A stretch of DNA of 64,000 nt from Acanthaster planci (taxonomy: Eukaryota > Echinodermata > Asteroidea > Valvatida > Acanthasteridae), in contig NW_019091418.1 in NCBI RefSeq assembly GCF_001949145.1, forward strand, positions 4,282 through 68,281, read 5' to 3'. Below are positions 60,401-63,733 of the stretch, piece by piece. The notes beneath the pieces were generated by a model. That model saw only the letters and a list, made by a program, of their open reading frames with translations. It was not told the DNA's origin and made no database searches. The first letter of the stretch is position 1. Each line of letters starts with the position of its first letter. Made by a program: the position numbers and the translations under genes.

Positions 60401-63400
60401 ACAGCACGCAGTACTTATAAATGACAAAAGTTTCTTTTTCATAACAGCGTATCTTTGGACTGGTTGCAAGTGTACTACTATTTCTACTTGTCAAACTCCA
60501 TTTGAAGAGATCCTCGGCATGGACACTGTTTCATAATATGTGATGACCTTCTCTCTTCAGATGGAGAAGCTCTAGAGGGCGCTGTTGGGGGCGACCCATA
60601 CCTGAACTATAACCCGGACGACTCCTCTGACGTGCTGTTCCCCAGCATGAGCACCTTTCGGTCGACGGGGTCCGATGACGTCAGCATTGGCGACCTGGGA
60701 CCGCATGGCGGCGCTGTGGCCGTAGAGAGACTTTACGACCTGCCGCCCGATTCGGAATACATGGGTAAGTTGGGAAACAGTAGATAGAGTTTACATCACC
60801 GGCACTGCAAAAATTGCAGTGCTAACTTAACACTAGCACTGTTAACCAACATGACCAAATCAACGCAAATATAATCCAGTTTAAATCATGCGGTAGATTG
60901 GGGTCGATAATAACACCACATGGTGTAAATCTAACACTGCTTTTTGCTACCTGCTCAAAATCGAATCCTTTAAAAAATATTTCAGTATTTTTTGCTACTC
61001 TGCTGAGATGGATCCTGGCCAAACACGAGTCTAAATGTAAGAAAAGCTGGTAAAAAATTACTGCGTTCACAGGAAATGAACCACGAGAACCATACTGTGA
61101 GACCCAATCTGCGACTTGATGTCAAGCGTGATTGGCGAGTGACTGACTTTACACAAGATCAAATGTGCTGGTTTATCAAGTCCTATGAGCCCCCCCCTTG
61201 AGTTTTGGTTGATATGAGATGTTCAAATACCACATTTATATGTAGATAATAATTAGACAATACTAAATGAGTTACATCATAACTCATGTTTGTTTTAAAT
61301 AGTAACGAGAAAAGGCCAAAGTTAGGAGTACATATTTTAACTTTCTTTTCTTCCAAACGAGTCACAAACGTAGCTCTGTCTTATGAAGGCTATCAAATGT
61401 TACATAGAAAAAATTTCCAAATGTTTTTATCCTCCCCCCCCCAAAAAAAAGGCCTCGGAAAGTCTGATTCTCGATCCGCCGTTGGTTTGTAACTGTTAAA
61501 TGTCTTGGTTCTTGCACTGTTGGCACTTCGTGAACAGTAGTTAATTCCTTTCTAAAGGCTGGATGACCTCATAAATACCTGTTTAATGGTTGGGTTTGTT
61601 TGCATTGTCTGCTCATAGGTACCCCTGGCAACCGTGCATCAATGTCATCCAGCCACGACTACGCATGCCTCGACGACATTCGACCCCACATGGTTCCCGT
61701 CGTGCCCAATCGCCCGCAGAATGTGTACTGCGGGACACCAGCGGGGACGACCCGGCCAACTCCCCCGCATACCCCGGGTGGTACTTCCATAGGAAGAAGA
61801 GGTAAGCTTGGGAGAAGCGATGGATGCATTTTGTGGTTTCATAATGTCTGTAATATTGTTATATATGTATGTTGTGTTCCGTTAAGACATAAACAAAAGC
61901 AAATGTAAAACTATAAAAGAATTTATATTGATGATTTCCGGCGTTTTATTGTATGAGGCATAAATCACAAAAATGTCAAGCATCAAAGCTTGTTCGATAG
62001 AAAAGGAGTTCGAAGAAAGCTTACCTTTACATTCGTATCTCCTATTAAGATGACTTTTCCGTAATACAAAGAGAGCAGTTGGACTTAGCAAGTACAGTGC
62101 TTTTCCATTCATAATTTTGCTCGATCCAAAGACGATTCAAGACGTCATGGAAAAGTCGTCAGTAATATCAGTGCTACCCCTTTTTATCAAGATGCGCCTT
62201 CAGTAGCTCAGGTTTCAGCTTTACGTTCGACTTAATTTCAGTCCCGTCTAAACGCGGAAGTCAAGCGTCCATCTGCACATCGGCCTCTGTGAGCGAGGAG
62301 CTGGCCTCGGCCTACGAGAACGCCTGCCAGTTGGAGCGGGCCCGTAGGAGGAACCCCCCGTCGGTGACTTCCCCCGGTGCCGTGTCGCACCCGGACAACT
62401 ACGACTACTCCACGGCCAGCGACATCGAGGCCGGGATCCGGCGCTTCACTGCCTCCCCGCCGCTTCCGTCGGTGCCGGAGAGGTCGGACAGCTACATACC
62501 GCACCGTACCGTGTCGTACGTCAAAGAGGGTGAGCGTGCAGAGTGACCTGAATTCATCCCATTGAGACCCTAATAGTTTATCTCGCCGGCCTTCTCCGCG
62601 CACACACTTTTCCTTGATAGGAAAACGTTTGCTTCGTTTGCCACCTCCATTGCTTGTAGTTATTTGGGTCCGGAAAAGTCGGGGCAGGGGACAATCTGCT
62701 TCTGGCCTCTGTTCGTTTGGTCTACAGGGCAAAATTTGCTCAGGCCAAAAATGTAGAGTTCCGTAAATTGCAACCAAGCTCGTAGGTCCCCCAATGAAAC
62801 ATTTTCCCTCTGCTGAGTCACAAAAAGTGCCAATGATTTCTAGCTGAGGCATGACGCCTTCGAGACGCAAAAAGCCTCTGGAAAATTAGTTGATGAGCAG
62901 TTATCCGATTTGATTTGATTTGATTTGAAATTAGCCAATAATTCCATGGAAAGTAATGCCATCGTCTACATCAGAGCTTGGGAGCCAATCAAGCCGTCTC
63001 GATGACGAATTGGATAACTATGCCGTCCACTTAGTATTCCATGTGTGGAGAGGAATAGAAACAGTGCCAAGGAGTCTATTACTAAGGACCCCCCAGAAGG
63101 CTCTATAATCAGAGGACTGAACGCAGAGTGGCCTTTTTTATCTAAGCTTTTGCACTGACAAATTAAGTGAGCTAACCAGACAGCCAGGAGCTCTCGTTTC
63201 AGTTTTTGTCACCTTGAGCCAGCGTACAATGACCGCAGAATTTAAATGGATTTAGTACTTTGTTTCCAACCCACAGTTTAATGAAAACTTTATATGCCAT
63301 AATCAAAGTGTTTCCATAATTTTTGTATTGCAACGTGCACTTTCTGTAATACAGGTTTCTCGCTGAATTTCCAAACTCTTGTTTTTGTGGACACAGAAAG

Positions 63401-63733
63401 TTATTAAAAGTTTTTTCCATTCTAGTTAAAAGTGGAATGTAAATGACCAATCTGATGCTTAATTATTGTGGATACTTAACTACGTGTGAATAAAATTTGC
63501 TATCACCTTTTATCCTTCTAGGTGCTCGCCCGAGGGAATATGTTCGCCGTGTAAGCACCACCTCTCCTCATCCAAGTGAGACTAGCGAGTCGGAGCAAGA
63601 CAGGAGCCGGTTCCACGCCCAGGTGTACCGGCCTTCCCGTTACAAGGCCAACAGGCGTGGCCGTAAGGGCTACATGGCCTCGCGGCCGGTGATCAGGGCC
63701 AGCAGGGGGCCAGCAAGAAGACAGAGGCAGTAA
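9378..63733 (+). CDS. Dscam: Dscam-family cell adhesion receptor (spliced gene, 32 coding exons)
   Basis: The product is a single-pass neuronal adhesion receptor. Family members act by homophilic binding and as netrin co-receptors in self-avoidance, axon guidance and synaptic layering. Residue ranges in the conceptual 2018-aa product: signal peptide 1-22; Ig1 about 23-132; Ig2 133-231; Ig3 232-324; Ig4 325-414; linker microexon 415-427; Ig5 428-526; Ig6 527-617; Ig7 618-710; Ig8 711-807; Ig9 808-907; FN3-1 908-1009; FN3-2 1010-1110; FN3-3 1111-1212; FN3-4 1213-1310; Ig10 1311-1401; FN3-5 1402-1497; FN3-6 1498-1596; transmembrane about 1622-1645; tail 1646-2018. Every Ig domain keeps its two cysteines and core tryptophan. 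Ig1 (PGLRxxxENGTL-type strand), FN1 (FDGNSPLTG) and the tail (FTASPP) match vertebrate DSCAM as I recall it. Most introns are phase 1. Paralogue status (DSCAM versus DSCAML1) cannot be set; in a non-vertebrate it would be the pre-duplication orthologue. The span given includes introns. Confidence 0.93.
13433..14000. mobile_element. non-autonomous DNA transposon (MITE-like), 568 bp
   Basis: Perfect 16-bp terminal inverted repeats bound the element: AAAGGGTAGCTGCAAT at 13433-13448 and ATTGCAGCTACCCTTT at 13985-14000. The interior has no transposase-length frame and is AT-rich. The flanks show no convincing target-site duplication, so the superfamily is open. Confidence 0.75.
14323..14350. repeat. 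TTA/TCA-type microsatellite
   Basis: A short imperfect trinucleotide tract, TATTATTATCATTATTAC followed by TATTATTTAT, inside Dscam intron 1. Confidence 0.75.
16943..17088. repeat. fold-back element, 146 bp
   Basis: The left end CAACTGGGGACCCC (16943-16956) pairs imperfectly with the right end GAGGGTCCCCAATTG (17074-17088). A third GGGGACCCTC copy lies inside, near 17033. The next few bases of both arms also match (CTATTG against CAATAG). It looks like a short MITE or its remnant within intron 1. Confidence 0.5.
21180..21343. mobile_element. fold-back MITE-like element, about 164 bp
   Basis: The left end reads GCCGGTTCATACTTCAGGCG. The reverse complement of the right end reads GGTCTGTTCATACTCAGCGC. 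Both arms continue with GCGAA-rich sequence and a GACGTCACC (one GACGTCACC in the left arm near 21218, one TGACGTCACC in the right arm near 21290). Such inverted repeats beginning with TTCATACT look like elements I associate with marine deuterostome genomes, but that is memory, not a search. Confidence 0.6.
21716..22051 (+). CDS. Dscam: Dscam exon 2: Ig domain 1
   Basis: Residues 21-132, phase 1 to phase 1; acceptor CACCTATAG, donor GCAG/GTGAGT. It encodes the first Ig domain, with the cysteines at about residues 57 (QLVCSAYGEP) and 114 (ATYRCIARN) and the core tryptophan at about 69. The run GLRLVTENGTL followed by an HEATYRCIARN strand is distinctive of DSCAM Ig1. In family members Ig1-4 fold back into a horseshoe and Ig1-8 carry homophilic contacts. 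Confidence 0.93.
25076..25105. repeat. two tandem copies of a 15-mer
   Basis: TCTGGTTGGAGTCAG is followed directly by TCTGGTTGGATTCAG, with one mismatch. It is a minor local duplication inside intron 2. Confidence 0.8.
25525..25558. promoter_or_regulatory. CpG-dense NRF1-like and CRE cluster in intron 2
   Basis: CCACGCATGCGCTG resembles the NRF1 site (GCGCATGCGC core with one change). About 15 bases on is a perfect palindromic CRE, TGACGTCA (25551-25558), in unusually CpG-rich surroundings. This could be an internal promoter or enhancer. The motifs are seen; function is inferred. Confidence 0.3.
26610..26848. mobile_element. fold-back MITE-like element, 239 bp
   Basis: The left end is CCAGGGGCCAATTTCAT (26610-26626). 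The reverse complement of the right end (26832-26848) is CCTGGTGCCAATTTCAT, matching at 15 of 17 positions. Both arms then carry GCTTAAGC words (TTTGCTTAAGCATG on the left, GCTTAAGCACAAAATT on the complement of the right). There is no coding capacity. The GCCAATTTCAT...GCTTAAGCA layout resembles a repeat type I recall from echinoderm or amphioxus DNA, which I cannot verify here. Confidence 0.7.
34321..34484 (+). repeat. dispersed repeat, copy A
   Basis: This segment of intron 2 aligns along its length with 52124-52283 in the same orientation. Shared blocks include CGTGCATTTCATAGT-type sequence, CAGCGAAATTCAGTTCCGACC (copy B: CAGCGAAGTTCAGTTTCGACC) and a final GCGCTCT/CTCTTGG block. Divergence and small indels suggest an old, non-coding repeat family. 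Confidence 0.7.
35834..35980 (+). CDS. Dscam: Dscam exon 3: first half of Ig domain 2
   Basis: Residues 133-181, phase 1 to 1; acceptor TTTTGCAG, donor TTCTG/GTAAGT. It encodes IIQAYTVELHDN, then HVMRGNTAVFKCAIP with the first Ig2 cysteine, then VEVTSWSR with the core tryptophan. The VMRGN-AVFKC-IP pattern is diagnostic of DSCAM Ig2. In arthropod Dscam1 the equivalent position is a large alternative-exon array; here I see only this one copy. Confidence 0.92.
36144..36293 (+). CDS. Dscam: Dscam exon 4: second half of Ig domain 2
   Basis: Residues 182-231, phase 1 to 1; acceptor TTTTTGTAG, donor GGCGA/GTGAGT. It encodes GRFSILPTGELHIRDV, the motif GYQYRCSTKN with the second Ig2 cysteine, and a closing strand SRAALLNV. 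The 163-nt intron that separates it from exon 3 splits the Ig2 fold, as is usual in the family. Confidence 0.92.
36294..36961 (+). other. Dscam intron 4
   Basis: A phase 1 intron of 668 bp. I see no repeat, RNA or alternative exon inside it, apart from an ordinary pyrimidine-rich 3' end before the CCCAG acceptor. Confidence 0.75.
36962..37240 (+). CDS. Dscam: Dscam exon 5: Ig domain 3
   Basis: Residues 232-324, phase 1 to 1; acceptor TGCCCAG, donor TTCGTG/GTAAGC. The complete Ig domain lies in one exon: VELPCVASGYPIPTYHW carries the first cysteine and tryptophan, and DDGVYECEATSDSG the second cysteine with the DxGxYxC signature. In arthropod Dscam1 this domain is partly encoded by a variable cluster; none is seen here. 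Confidence 0.92.
37241..39186 (+). other. Dscam intron 5
   Basis: A phase 1 intron of 1946 bp. It has open frames up to about 126 codons but none with an Ig cysteine-tryptophan-cysteine pattern. A small hairpin (GGCACTT...AAGTGCC) lies near 38057-38093. Nothing else is recognisable. Confidence 0.7.
39187..39456 (+). CDS. Dscam: Dscam exon 6: Ig domain 4
   Basis: Residues 325-414, phase 1 to 1; acceptor GCTCGTCAG, donor GGGTG/GTAAGG. It starts EPLAVYFYPQRRSVDVG; the first cysteine and tryptophan are in FNCTVSGYPIERVTW, the second cysteine in GDRGMYQCVASN. It closes the predicted N-terminal Ig1-4 horseshoe. The exon is GC-rich (many third-position G/C), unlike its introns. Confidence 0.92.
39457..40793 (+). 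other. Dscam intron 6
   Basis: A phase 1 intron of 1337 bp. It holds a hairpin built on CTCTGATTGG/CCAATCAGAG at 40451-40499, about 300 bases before the exon 7 acceptor. Otherwise it is unremarkable. Confidence 0.7.
40451..40499. repeat. hairpin with inverted CCAAT boxes
   Basis: CTCTGATTGG (40451-40460) is the exact complement of CCAATCAGAG (40490-40499). Just inside, CCCAG pairs with CTGGG. Two inverted CCAAT boxes result. The position in intron 6, close upstream of the microexon, is noted; any role is unknown. Confidence 0.6.
40794..40832 (+). CDS. Dscam: Dscam exon 7: 39-nt microexon in the Ig4-Ig5 linker
   Basis: Residues 415-427. The acceptor ATGTTTTGCAG has a pyrimidine-rich lead and the donor is ACAG/GTAAAA. 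In phase 1 it reads ESIMSNEVLDGT between the Ig4 and Ig5 exons. The joined LDGTAAKPI resembles the LEDGTPKI linker of vertebrate DSCAM as I recall it, which supports it as real. Its length is a multiple of three and both ends are phase 1, so exon 6 can also join exon 8 directly in frame; it may be an optional cassette. Confidence 0.72.
40833..41791 (+). other. Dscam intron 7
   Basis: A phase 1 intron of 959 bp. A perfect CRE palindrome TGACGTCA (40884-40891) and an octamer ATTTGCAT (40896-40903) lie about 50 bases downstream of the microexon. The rest is AT-rich with no feature recognised. Confidence 0.7.
41792..42088 (+). CDS. Dscam: Dscam exon 8: Ig domain 5
   Basis: Residues 428-526, phase 1 to 1; acceptor CAATTACAG, donor TATAG/GTTTGT (a weaker donor). 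It encodes AKPILLDHFTNETLQPGPNL, then LSCTVAGNPTPEVTW, the family-specific run GDVVSYLNITGL, and DGGLYRCEATSEIG. VVSYLNI is shared with vertebrate DSCAM Ig5. Confidence 0.93.
42089..44552 (+). other. Dscam intron 8 (2.5 kb)
   Basis: A phase 1 intron. It contains a POU octamer ATGCAAAT (43434-43441) and a G-rich tract with two copies of the C-rich short repeat (43978-44077). No coding signal was found. Confidence 0.7.
43954..44077 (+). repeat. paired C-rich short repeat, copies 3 and 4
   Basis: A G-rich tract (GGGGGGGGAGGG...) precedes AGTTTCCATGGAGGTGCAGT (near 43985-44003). About 50 bases later comes AGAGTTCCCATGGGGACAGT (44053-44072). The reverse complements of two segments at 7.6-7.8 kb match these, giving two pairs of one unrecognised repeat in opposite orientation. 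Confidence 0.45.
44553..44825 (+). CDS. Dscam: Dscam exon 9: Ig domain 6
   Basis: Residues 527-617, phase 1 to 1; acceptor TTCCCACCAG, donor TACACA/GTAAGT. It encodes PPFVRPLPNITAVADRD, with VHCRVVGYPIQSITW (first cysteine and tryptophan) and DEGEYVCTARNQQQLT. The NITAxAxRD-xxHCRVxGYP pattern closely matches DSCAM Ig6. This donor also has A at -1, which is relevant to the exon 32 end. Confidence 0.93.
45289..45567 (+). CDS. Dscam: Dscam exon 10: Ig domain 7
   Basis: Residues 618-710, phase 1 to 1; acceptor TTCTCCCAG, donor TTTTGG/GTGAGT. It encodes PPEIAPFSTPPLPQGQR, then LLCTIPRGDVPITISW, SSLLILDASPVHDG and NYTCVASN. In arthropod Dscam1 Ig7 is the third variable domain; here one constitutive copy is visible. 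NYTC gives an N-glycosylation sequon beside the second cysteine. Confidence 0.93.
45650..45678. repeat. G run and GGGGGTATATACCCCC palindrome
   Basis: ATCATGGGG continues into a long G run, then TATATA and five C, giving a perfect 16-bp palindrome at 45663-45678 in intron 10. It looks like part of a dispersed repeat, but no second full copy is in the window. Confidence 0.6.
46391..46510 (+). CDS. Dscam: Dscam exon 11: first half of Ig domain 8
   Basis: Residues 711-750, phase 1 to 1; acceptor ATCTTTGCAG, donor GCAGCAG/GTACCA. It encodes PPRFVLQPEDTSVVLN, with the first cysteine in YIPCVPDGKPKP and tryptophan in VVVWKK. The intron falls just after WKKAA, the position where vertebrate DSCAM reads WKFSKG. 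It completes Ig8 with exon 12. Confidence 0.9.
47035..47205 (+). CDS. Dscam: Dscam exon 12: second half of Ig domain 8
   Basis: Residues 751-807, phase 1 to 1; acceptor TTGGAAATAG (poor pyrimidine tract), donor CTTCC/GTGAGT. It encodes SVTENGSMMIEEVEEEDGGF, YLCHISNDVGSDSKTAKLSV. YLC-xxSNDVG is strongly conserved with DSCAM Ig8. The weak acceptor is unusual, but frame and homology support the boundary. Confidence 0.9.
47853..48152 (+). CDS. Dscam: Dscam exon 13: Ig domain 9
   Basis: Residues 808-907, phase 1 to 1; acceptor TTCTTCTACCAG, donor TCTTG/GTAAGG. It encodes PARFDDHEENITLDAGQ, VHIDCLATGHDPLEIQWRKD, SVLSVFGVGREDSAVYTC and HAENAYGTDERTTRLWV. An alternative AG six bases downstream (TCCCAG) would delete two residues in frame. 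The first site is chosen because it keeps the family's P-A after the junction. Confidence 0.92.
48403..48534 (+). CDS. Dscam: Dscam exon 14: first half of FN3 domain 1
   Basis: Residues 908-951, phase 1 to 1; acceptor TATTTTGCAG, donor GCAGTG/GTAGGG. It encodes PPEPPSNLSALAITSRSAT, the core LGWRPEFDGNSPLTGFTLEY and KNGS. FDGNSPxTG is nearly identical to vertebrate DSCAM FN1. The start of the fibronectin type III block sets the rigid membrane-proximal stalk. Confidence 0.93.
48922..49095 (+). CDS. Dscam: Dscam exon 15: second half of FN3 domain 1
   Basis: Residues 952-1009, phase 1 to 1; acceptor CCATGTTTGCAG, donor GAAG/GTTGGT (non-optimal). It encodes ANVTRYLWTIAKLHPYNTYN, VRIYAFNAIGISEAS and ILFTTDEE. 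The LxPxxxYxxRxxAxNxxGxSxxS pattern is the standard FN3 F-G strand signature. Confidence 0.9.
49682..49752 (+). CDS. Dscam: Dscam exon 16: first part of FN3 domain 2
   Basis: Residues 1010-1033, phase 1 to phase 0; acceptor AATTTGCAG, donor GAGA/GTAAGT. It encodes PSGPPLNIEMDSHTSQSI and TITWR, matching the PDGPPxxVxLxxxxSQSIxVTW start of DSCAM FN2. It is one of the few exons with unequal phases, so it cannot be skipped alone without a frameshift; it must stay with exon 17. Confidence 0.9.
49925..50156 (+). CDS. Dscam: Dscam exon 17: rest of FN3 domain 2
   Basis: Residues 1034-1110, phase 0 to 1; acceptor GCGACACAG (weak pyrimidine tract), donor AGATG/GTGAGA. It encodes QPRADLQNGVLLGYQIRYKD, TYTLNHLRKFGEYTIQLAGY, NRKGMGPWSPERNIFTLED. 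LQNGxxxGYQIxY aligns with DSCAM FN2. The intron between it and exon 16 is only 172 bp. Confidence 0.9.
50632..50781 (+). CDS. Dscam: Dscam exon 18: first half of FN3 domain 3
   Basis: Residues 1111-1160, phase 1 to 1; acceptor CTTGTTCTAG, donor TGAAG/GTAGAA. It encodes PSEPPRTVNAVPTGPTSVM, VMWDSPASQDSLNGILQGY and RIYYEPVREDE. LNGILQGxRxxY is the same string as in DSCAM FN3. Its symmetrical phases make skipping frame-neutral, although half a domain would be lost. Confidence 0.92.
51133..51288 (+). CDS. Dscam: Dscam exon 19: second half of FN3 domain 3
   Basis: Residues 1161-1212, phase 1 to 1; acceptor TCTTTGTCTAG, donor AAGACC/GTAAGT. It encodes YETLELNAHIYNLQKFTNYS, VEVVAYTRVGEGVRSPIIFV and RTQED. 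LxKFTNYSxxVxAxTRxGxGVRSxxIFxRTxED is characteristic of DSCAM FN3. Confidence 0.93.
51839..51978 (+). CDS. Dscam: Dscam exon 20: first half of FN3 domain 4
   Basis: Residues 1213-1259, phase 1 to 0; acceptor TTTTGTGTCAG, donor CGAG/GTAGGT. It encodes PGAPADIKAYAASPTSIMVA, WLQPLSINGILLHYYLYVKF and MEGENE. PGxPAxxKAxAAS and the LNGI-type turn match DSCAM FN4. The phase 0 exit obliges joint use with exon 21. Confidence 0.9.
52124..52283 (+). repeat. dispersed repeat, copy B
   Basis: This segment of intron 20 is the second copy of the repeat at 34321-34484, same orientation, diverged with small gaps. Shared runs include GTGCATTTCATAGT and TTCAGTTTCGACCAA-type blocks. It has no coding content and its family is unknown. 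Confidence 0.7.
52677..52830 (+). CDS. Dscam: Dscam exon 21: second half of FN3 domain 4
   Basis: Residues 1260-1310, phase 0 to 1; acceptor TGGTATCATAG, donor CCAGAG/GTAATG. It encodes VTRELELDPDVHHYLVNDLQ, TNHEYDFWVRGKTVIGKGES and SRVATEIPMTR. The sequence is more diverged from vertebrate DSCAM than its neighbours, but the YxFWVxxxTxxGxGxSS pattern fits the F-G strands of FN4. Confidence 0.88.
53228..53345 (+). CDS. Dscam: Dscam exon 22: first part of Ig domain 10
   Basis: Residues 1311-1349, phase 1 to phase 2; acceptor CCATTTGCAG, donor AACAG/GTGAAT. It encodes PARVMSFSKTITTTWKDD, VTMDCLAVGEPTPVIEWKKN. PARxxxFSxTxTTxWxxD is an almost unique DSCAM signature before Ig10, the only Ig domain inserted between FN3 repeats. 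Confidence 0.92.
54030..54184 (+). CDS. Dscam: Dscam exon 23: second part of Ig domain 10
   Basis: Residues 1350-1401, phase 2 to 1; acceptor TCTAAACTACAG, donor GTGG/GTAAGT. It encodes SVLEQNDLVQVLSNGSLSIR, NVQPSNAGNYSCRASNRWGA, PDEITVALYVV. It supplies the second cysteine (NYSC) and the NxWGxxxEI closing strand. The domain is about ten residues shorter between the tryptophan and the NGS turn than human DSCAM as I recall it. Confidence 0.9.
54185..57363 (+). other. Dscam intron 23 (3.2 kb)
   Basis: A phase 1 intron between Ig10 and FN5. Its main feature is the fold-back palindrome at 56775-56910. The remainder is AT-rich with T/G-rich stretches around 55.2-55.6 kb and no coding signal. Confidence 0.75.
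56775..56910. repeat. long fold-back palindrome, 136 bp
   Basis: Arms 56775-56814 and 56871-56910 are reverse complements at 39 of 40 positions; the left arm includes TTCCAAGAGTTTGCAATGCG. Inside, GTCGACCC and GGGTCGAC pair again, leaving a loop of about 16 bases. The GTTGGCCAATC block puts an inverted CCAAT box in each arm. It could be a MITE, or a transcribed hairpin within the Dscam intron. Confidence 0.9.
57364..57462 (+). CDS. Dscam: Dscam exon 24: first part of FN3 domain 5
   Basis: Residues 1402-1434, phase 1 to 1; acceptor CCTTCTCAG, donor ACTTG/GTAAGT. It encodes PPYAPILSVGARTANSIQI and NWKSGGNGGSPIL. The GDNGGSSI-type turn of DSCAM FN5 is represented by GGNGGSPIL. Confidence 0.9.
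58007..58195 (+). CDS. Dscam: Dscam exon 25: rest of FN3 domain 5
   Basis: Residues 1435-1497, phase 1 to 1; acceptor CGTGGTTTAG, donor GGAAA/GTGAGT. It encodes YQLNYKREHEQTWTPEDINS, STLRSYRVTDVLCGTPYTFF and VARNKLGASKPSEELEVRTL. The LxCGTxYxFxxxAxNxxGxxxxSE pattern, including the cysteine, matches DSCAM FN5. Confidence 0.92.
58611..58907 (+). CDS. Dscam: Dscam exon 26: FN3 domain 6
   Basis: Residues 1498-1596, phase 1 to 1; acceptor TGTAAATGTAG, donor GGGCG/GTGAGT. The whole FN3 domain sits in one exon: NATSITLVLSSWGTGGCPIR, SYSIQYQHFGDDNW, YTVEELHPESWYVFRVTAVN. W-x-x-GGCPIxSxxxxY is conserved with DSCAM FN6. The exon is GC-rich and generates a long spurious antisense frame. Confidence 0.93.
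59334..59571 (+). CDS. Dscam: Dscam exon 27: juxtamembrane, transmembrane helix and start of tail
   Basis: Residues 1597-1675, phase 1 to phase 2; acceptor ATATTTTGCAG, donor ACTAA/GTACGT. After a short acidic juxtamembrane stretch (DQSTDENQLL) comes the hydrophobic helix LLFGPVLGGITLLLIILFIG plus LFVF (about 1622-1645). A stop-transfer basic run RKHRKAVLKKAAIKEAE follows. It places the Ig/FN3 ectodomain outside and the tail in the cytoplasm. The frame stays open past the donor to a stop at 59639, so intron retention would give a short tail. Confidence 0.92.
60242..60384 (+). CDS. Dscam: Dscam exon 28: cytoplasmic tail
   Basis: Residues 1676-1723, phase 2 to 1; acceptor TCTCATTCTAG, donor TTTTG/GTAAGG. 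It encodes ARRYIRPVEGALAAEQEP and a serine/asparagine-rich NNLSSITAATPWVFNSSSDF. I see no catalytic domain. The assignment rests on frame continuity from exon 27, strong splice sites and an unbroken frame. The 5' part carries a perfect match to the CTCF core word. Confidence 0.83.
60561..60764 (+). CDS. Dscam: Dscam exon 29: cytoplasmic tail, tyrosine motifs
   Basis: Residues 1724-1791, phase 1 to 1; acceptor TTCTCTCTTCAG, donor ATGG/GTAAGT. It encodes an acidic, serine-rich segment with DPYLNYNPDDSSDVLFPSMS and ERLYDLPPDSEYM. The YDLPP and YLNY contexts are plausible SH2/SH3 adaptor sites; Dscam tails are known to recruit Dock/Nck and Pak. Binding here is inferred, not shown. Confidence 0.85.
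60802..60822. repeat. 21-bp perfect hairpin
   Basis: GCACTGCAA and TTGCAGTGC are exact complements around an AAA loop, just after exon 29. A partial match to the complement (AACACTGCTTTTTGC) recurs about 130 bases later, so this may be one end of a short element. Confidence 0.65.
61619..61801 (+). CDS. Dscam: Dscam exon 30: cytoplasmic tail, proline-rich
   Basis: Residues 1792-1852, phase 1 to 1; acceptor TGCTCATAG, donor AGAG/GTAAGC. It encodes SSSHDYACLDDIRPHMVPVV, NVYCGTPAG and TRPTPPHTPGGTSIGRR. PxxP spacing (TPPHTP) is a possible SH3 ligand. This segment is not alignable by eye to vertebrate DSCAM; it is placed by frame and splice sites. Confidence 0.83.
62242..62529 (+). CDS. Dscam: Dscam exon 31: conserved cytoplasmic tail block
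   Basis: Residues 1853-1948, phase 1 to 1; acceptor CTTAATTTCAG, donor AGAGG/GTGAGC. It encodes SVSEELASAYENACQLERAR, comparable to the EELARAYEHAK block of DSCAM, and SDIEAGIRRFTASPPLP, comparable to the SGICRFTASPPKP block. These two blocks are the clearest evidence that the tail belongs to this family. DSYIPHRTVSYVKE adds two candidate phosphotyrosine sites. The exon is very GC-rich; a 210-codon antisense frame across it is a by-product. Confidence 0.92.
62907..62928. repeat. (GATTT)4 pentanucleotide microsatellite
   Basis: Four perfect tandem copies of GATTT inside intron 31. Confidence 0.85.
63522..63733 (+). CDS. Dscam: Dscam exon 32: C-terminal tail, possibly the last coding exon
   Basis: Residues 1949-2018; acceptor ATCCTTCTAG. 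It encodes ARPREYVRRVSTTSPHPSET, a serine/glutamate run and a strongly basic end (YKANRRGRKGYMASRP, then ASRGPARRQRQ) before TAA at 63731-63733. The bases around the stop read AGGCA/GTAAGT, a consensus donor in which the TAA is embedded. The exon may therefore end at 63729 in phase 2 and continue beyond the window. No PDZ-binding C-terminus is seen with the TAA reading. No AATAAA follows within the window. Confidence 0.8.

Larger units (their letters stand above)
57463..63521 (+). other. Dscam introns 24-31 (interspersed)
   Basis: Eight introns of 176-992 bp lie between exons 24 and 32; all but intron 28 exceed 300 bp. Noted contents: an in-frame 22-codon extension after the exon 27 donor (intron 27), a 21-bp perfect hairpin at 60802-60822 (intron 29) and a (GATTT)4 tract at 62907-62928 (intron 31). 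Nothing else is recognised. Confidence 0.75.

Noticed and set aside
62238-62870. 210-codon minus-strand frame across exon 31
   Set aside because: It lies opposite a GC-rich Dscam exon with clear homology. High G/C at third positions removes stops on the other strand, and the product shows no domain.
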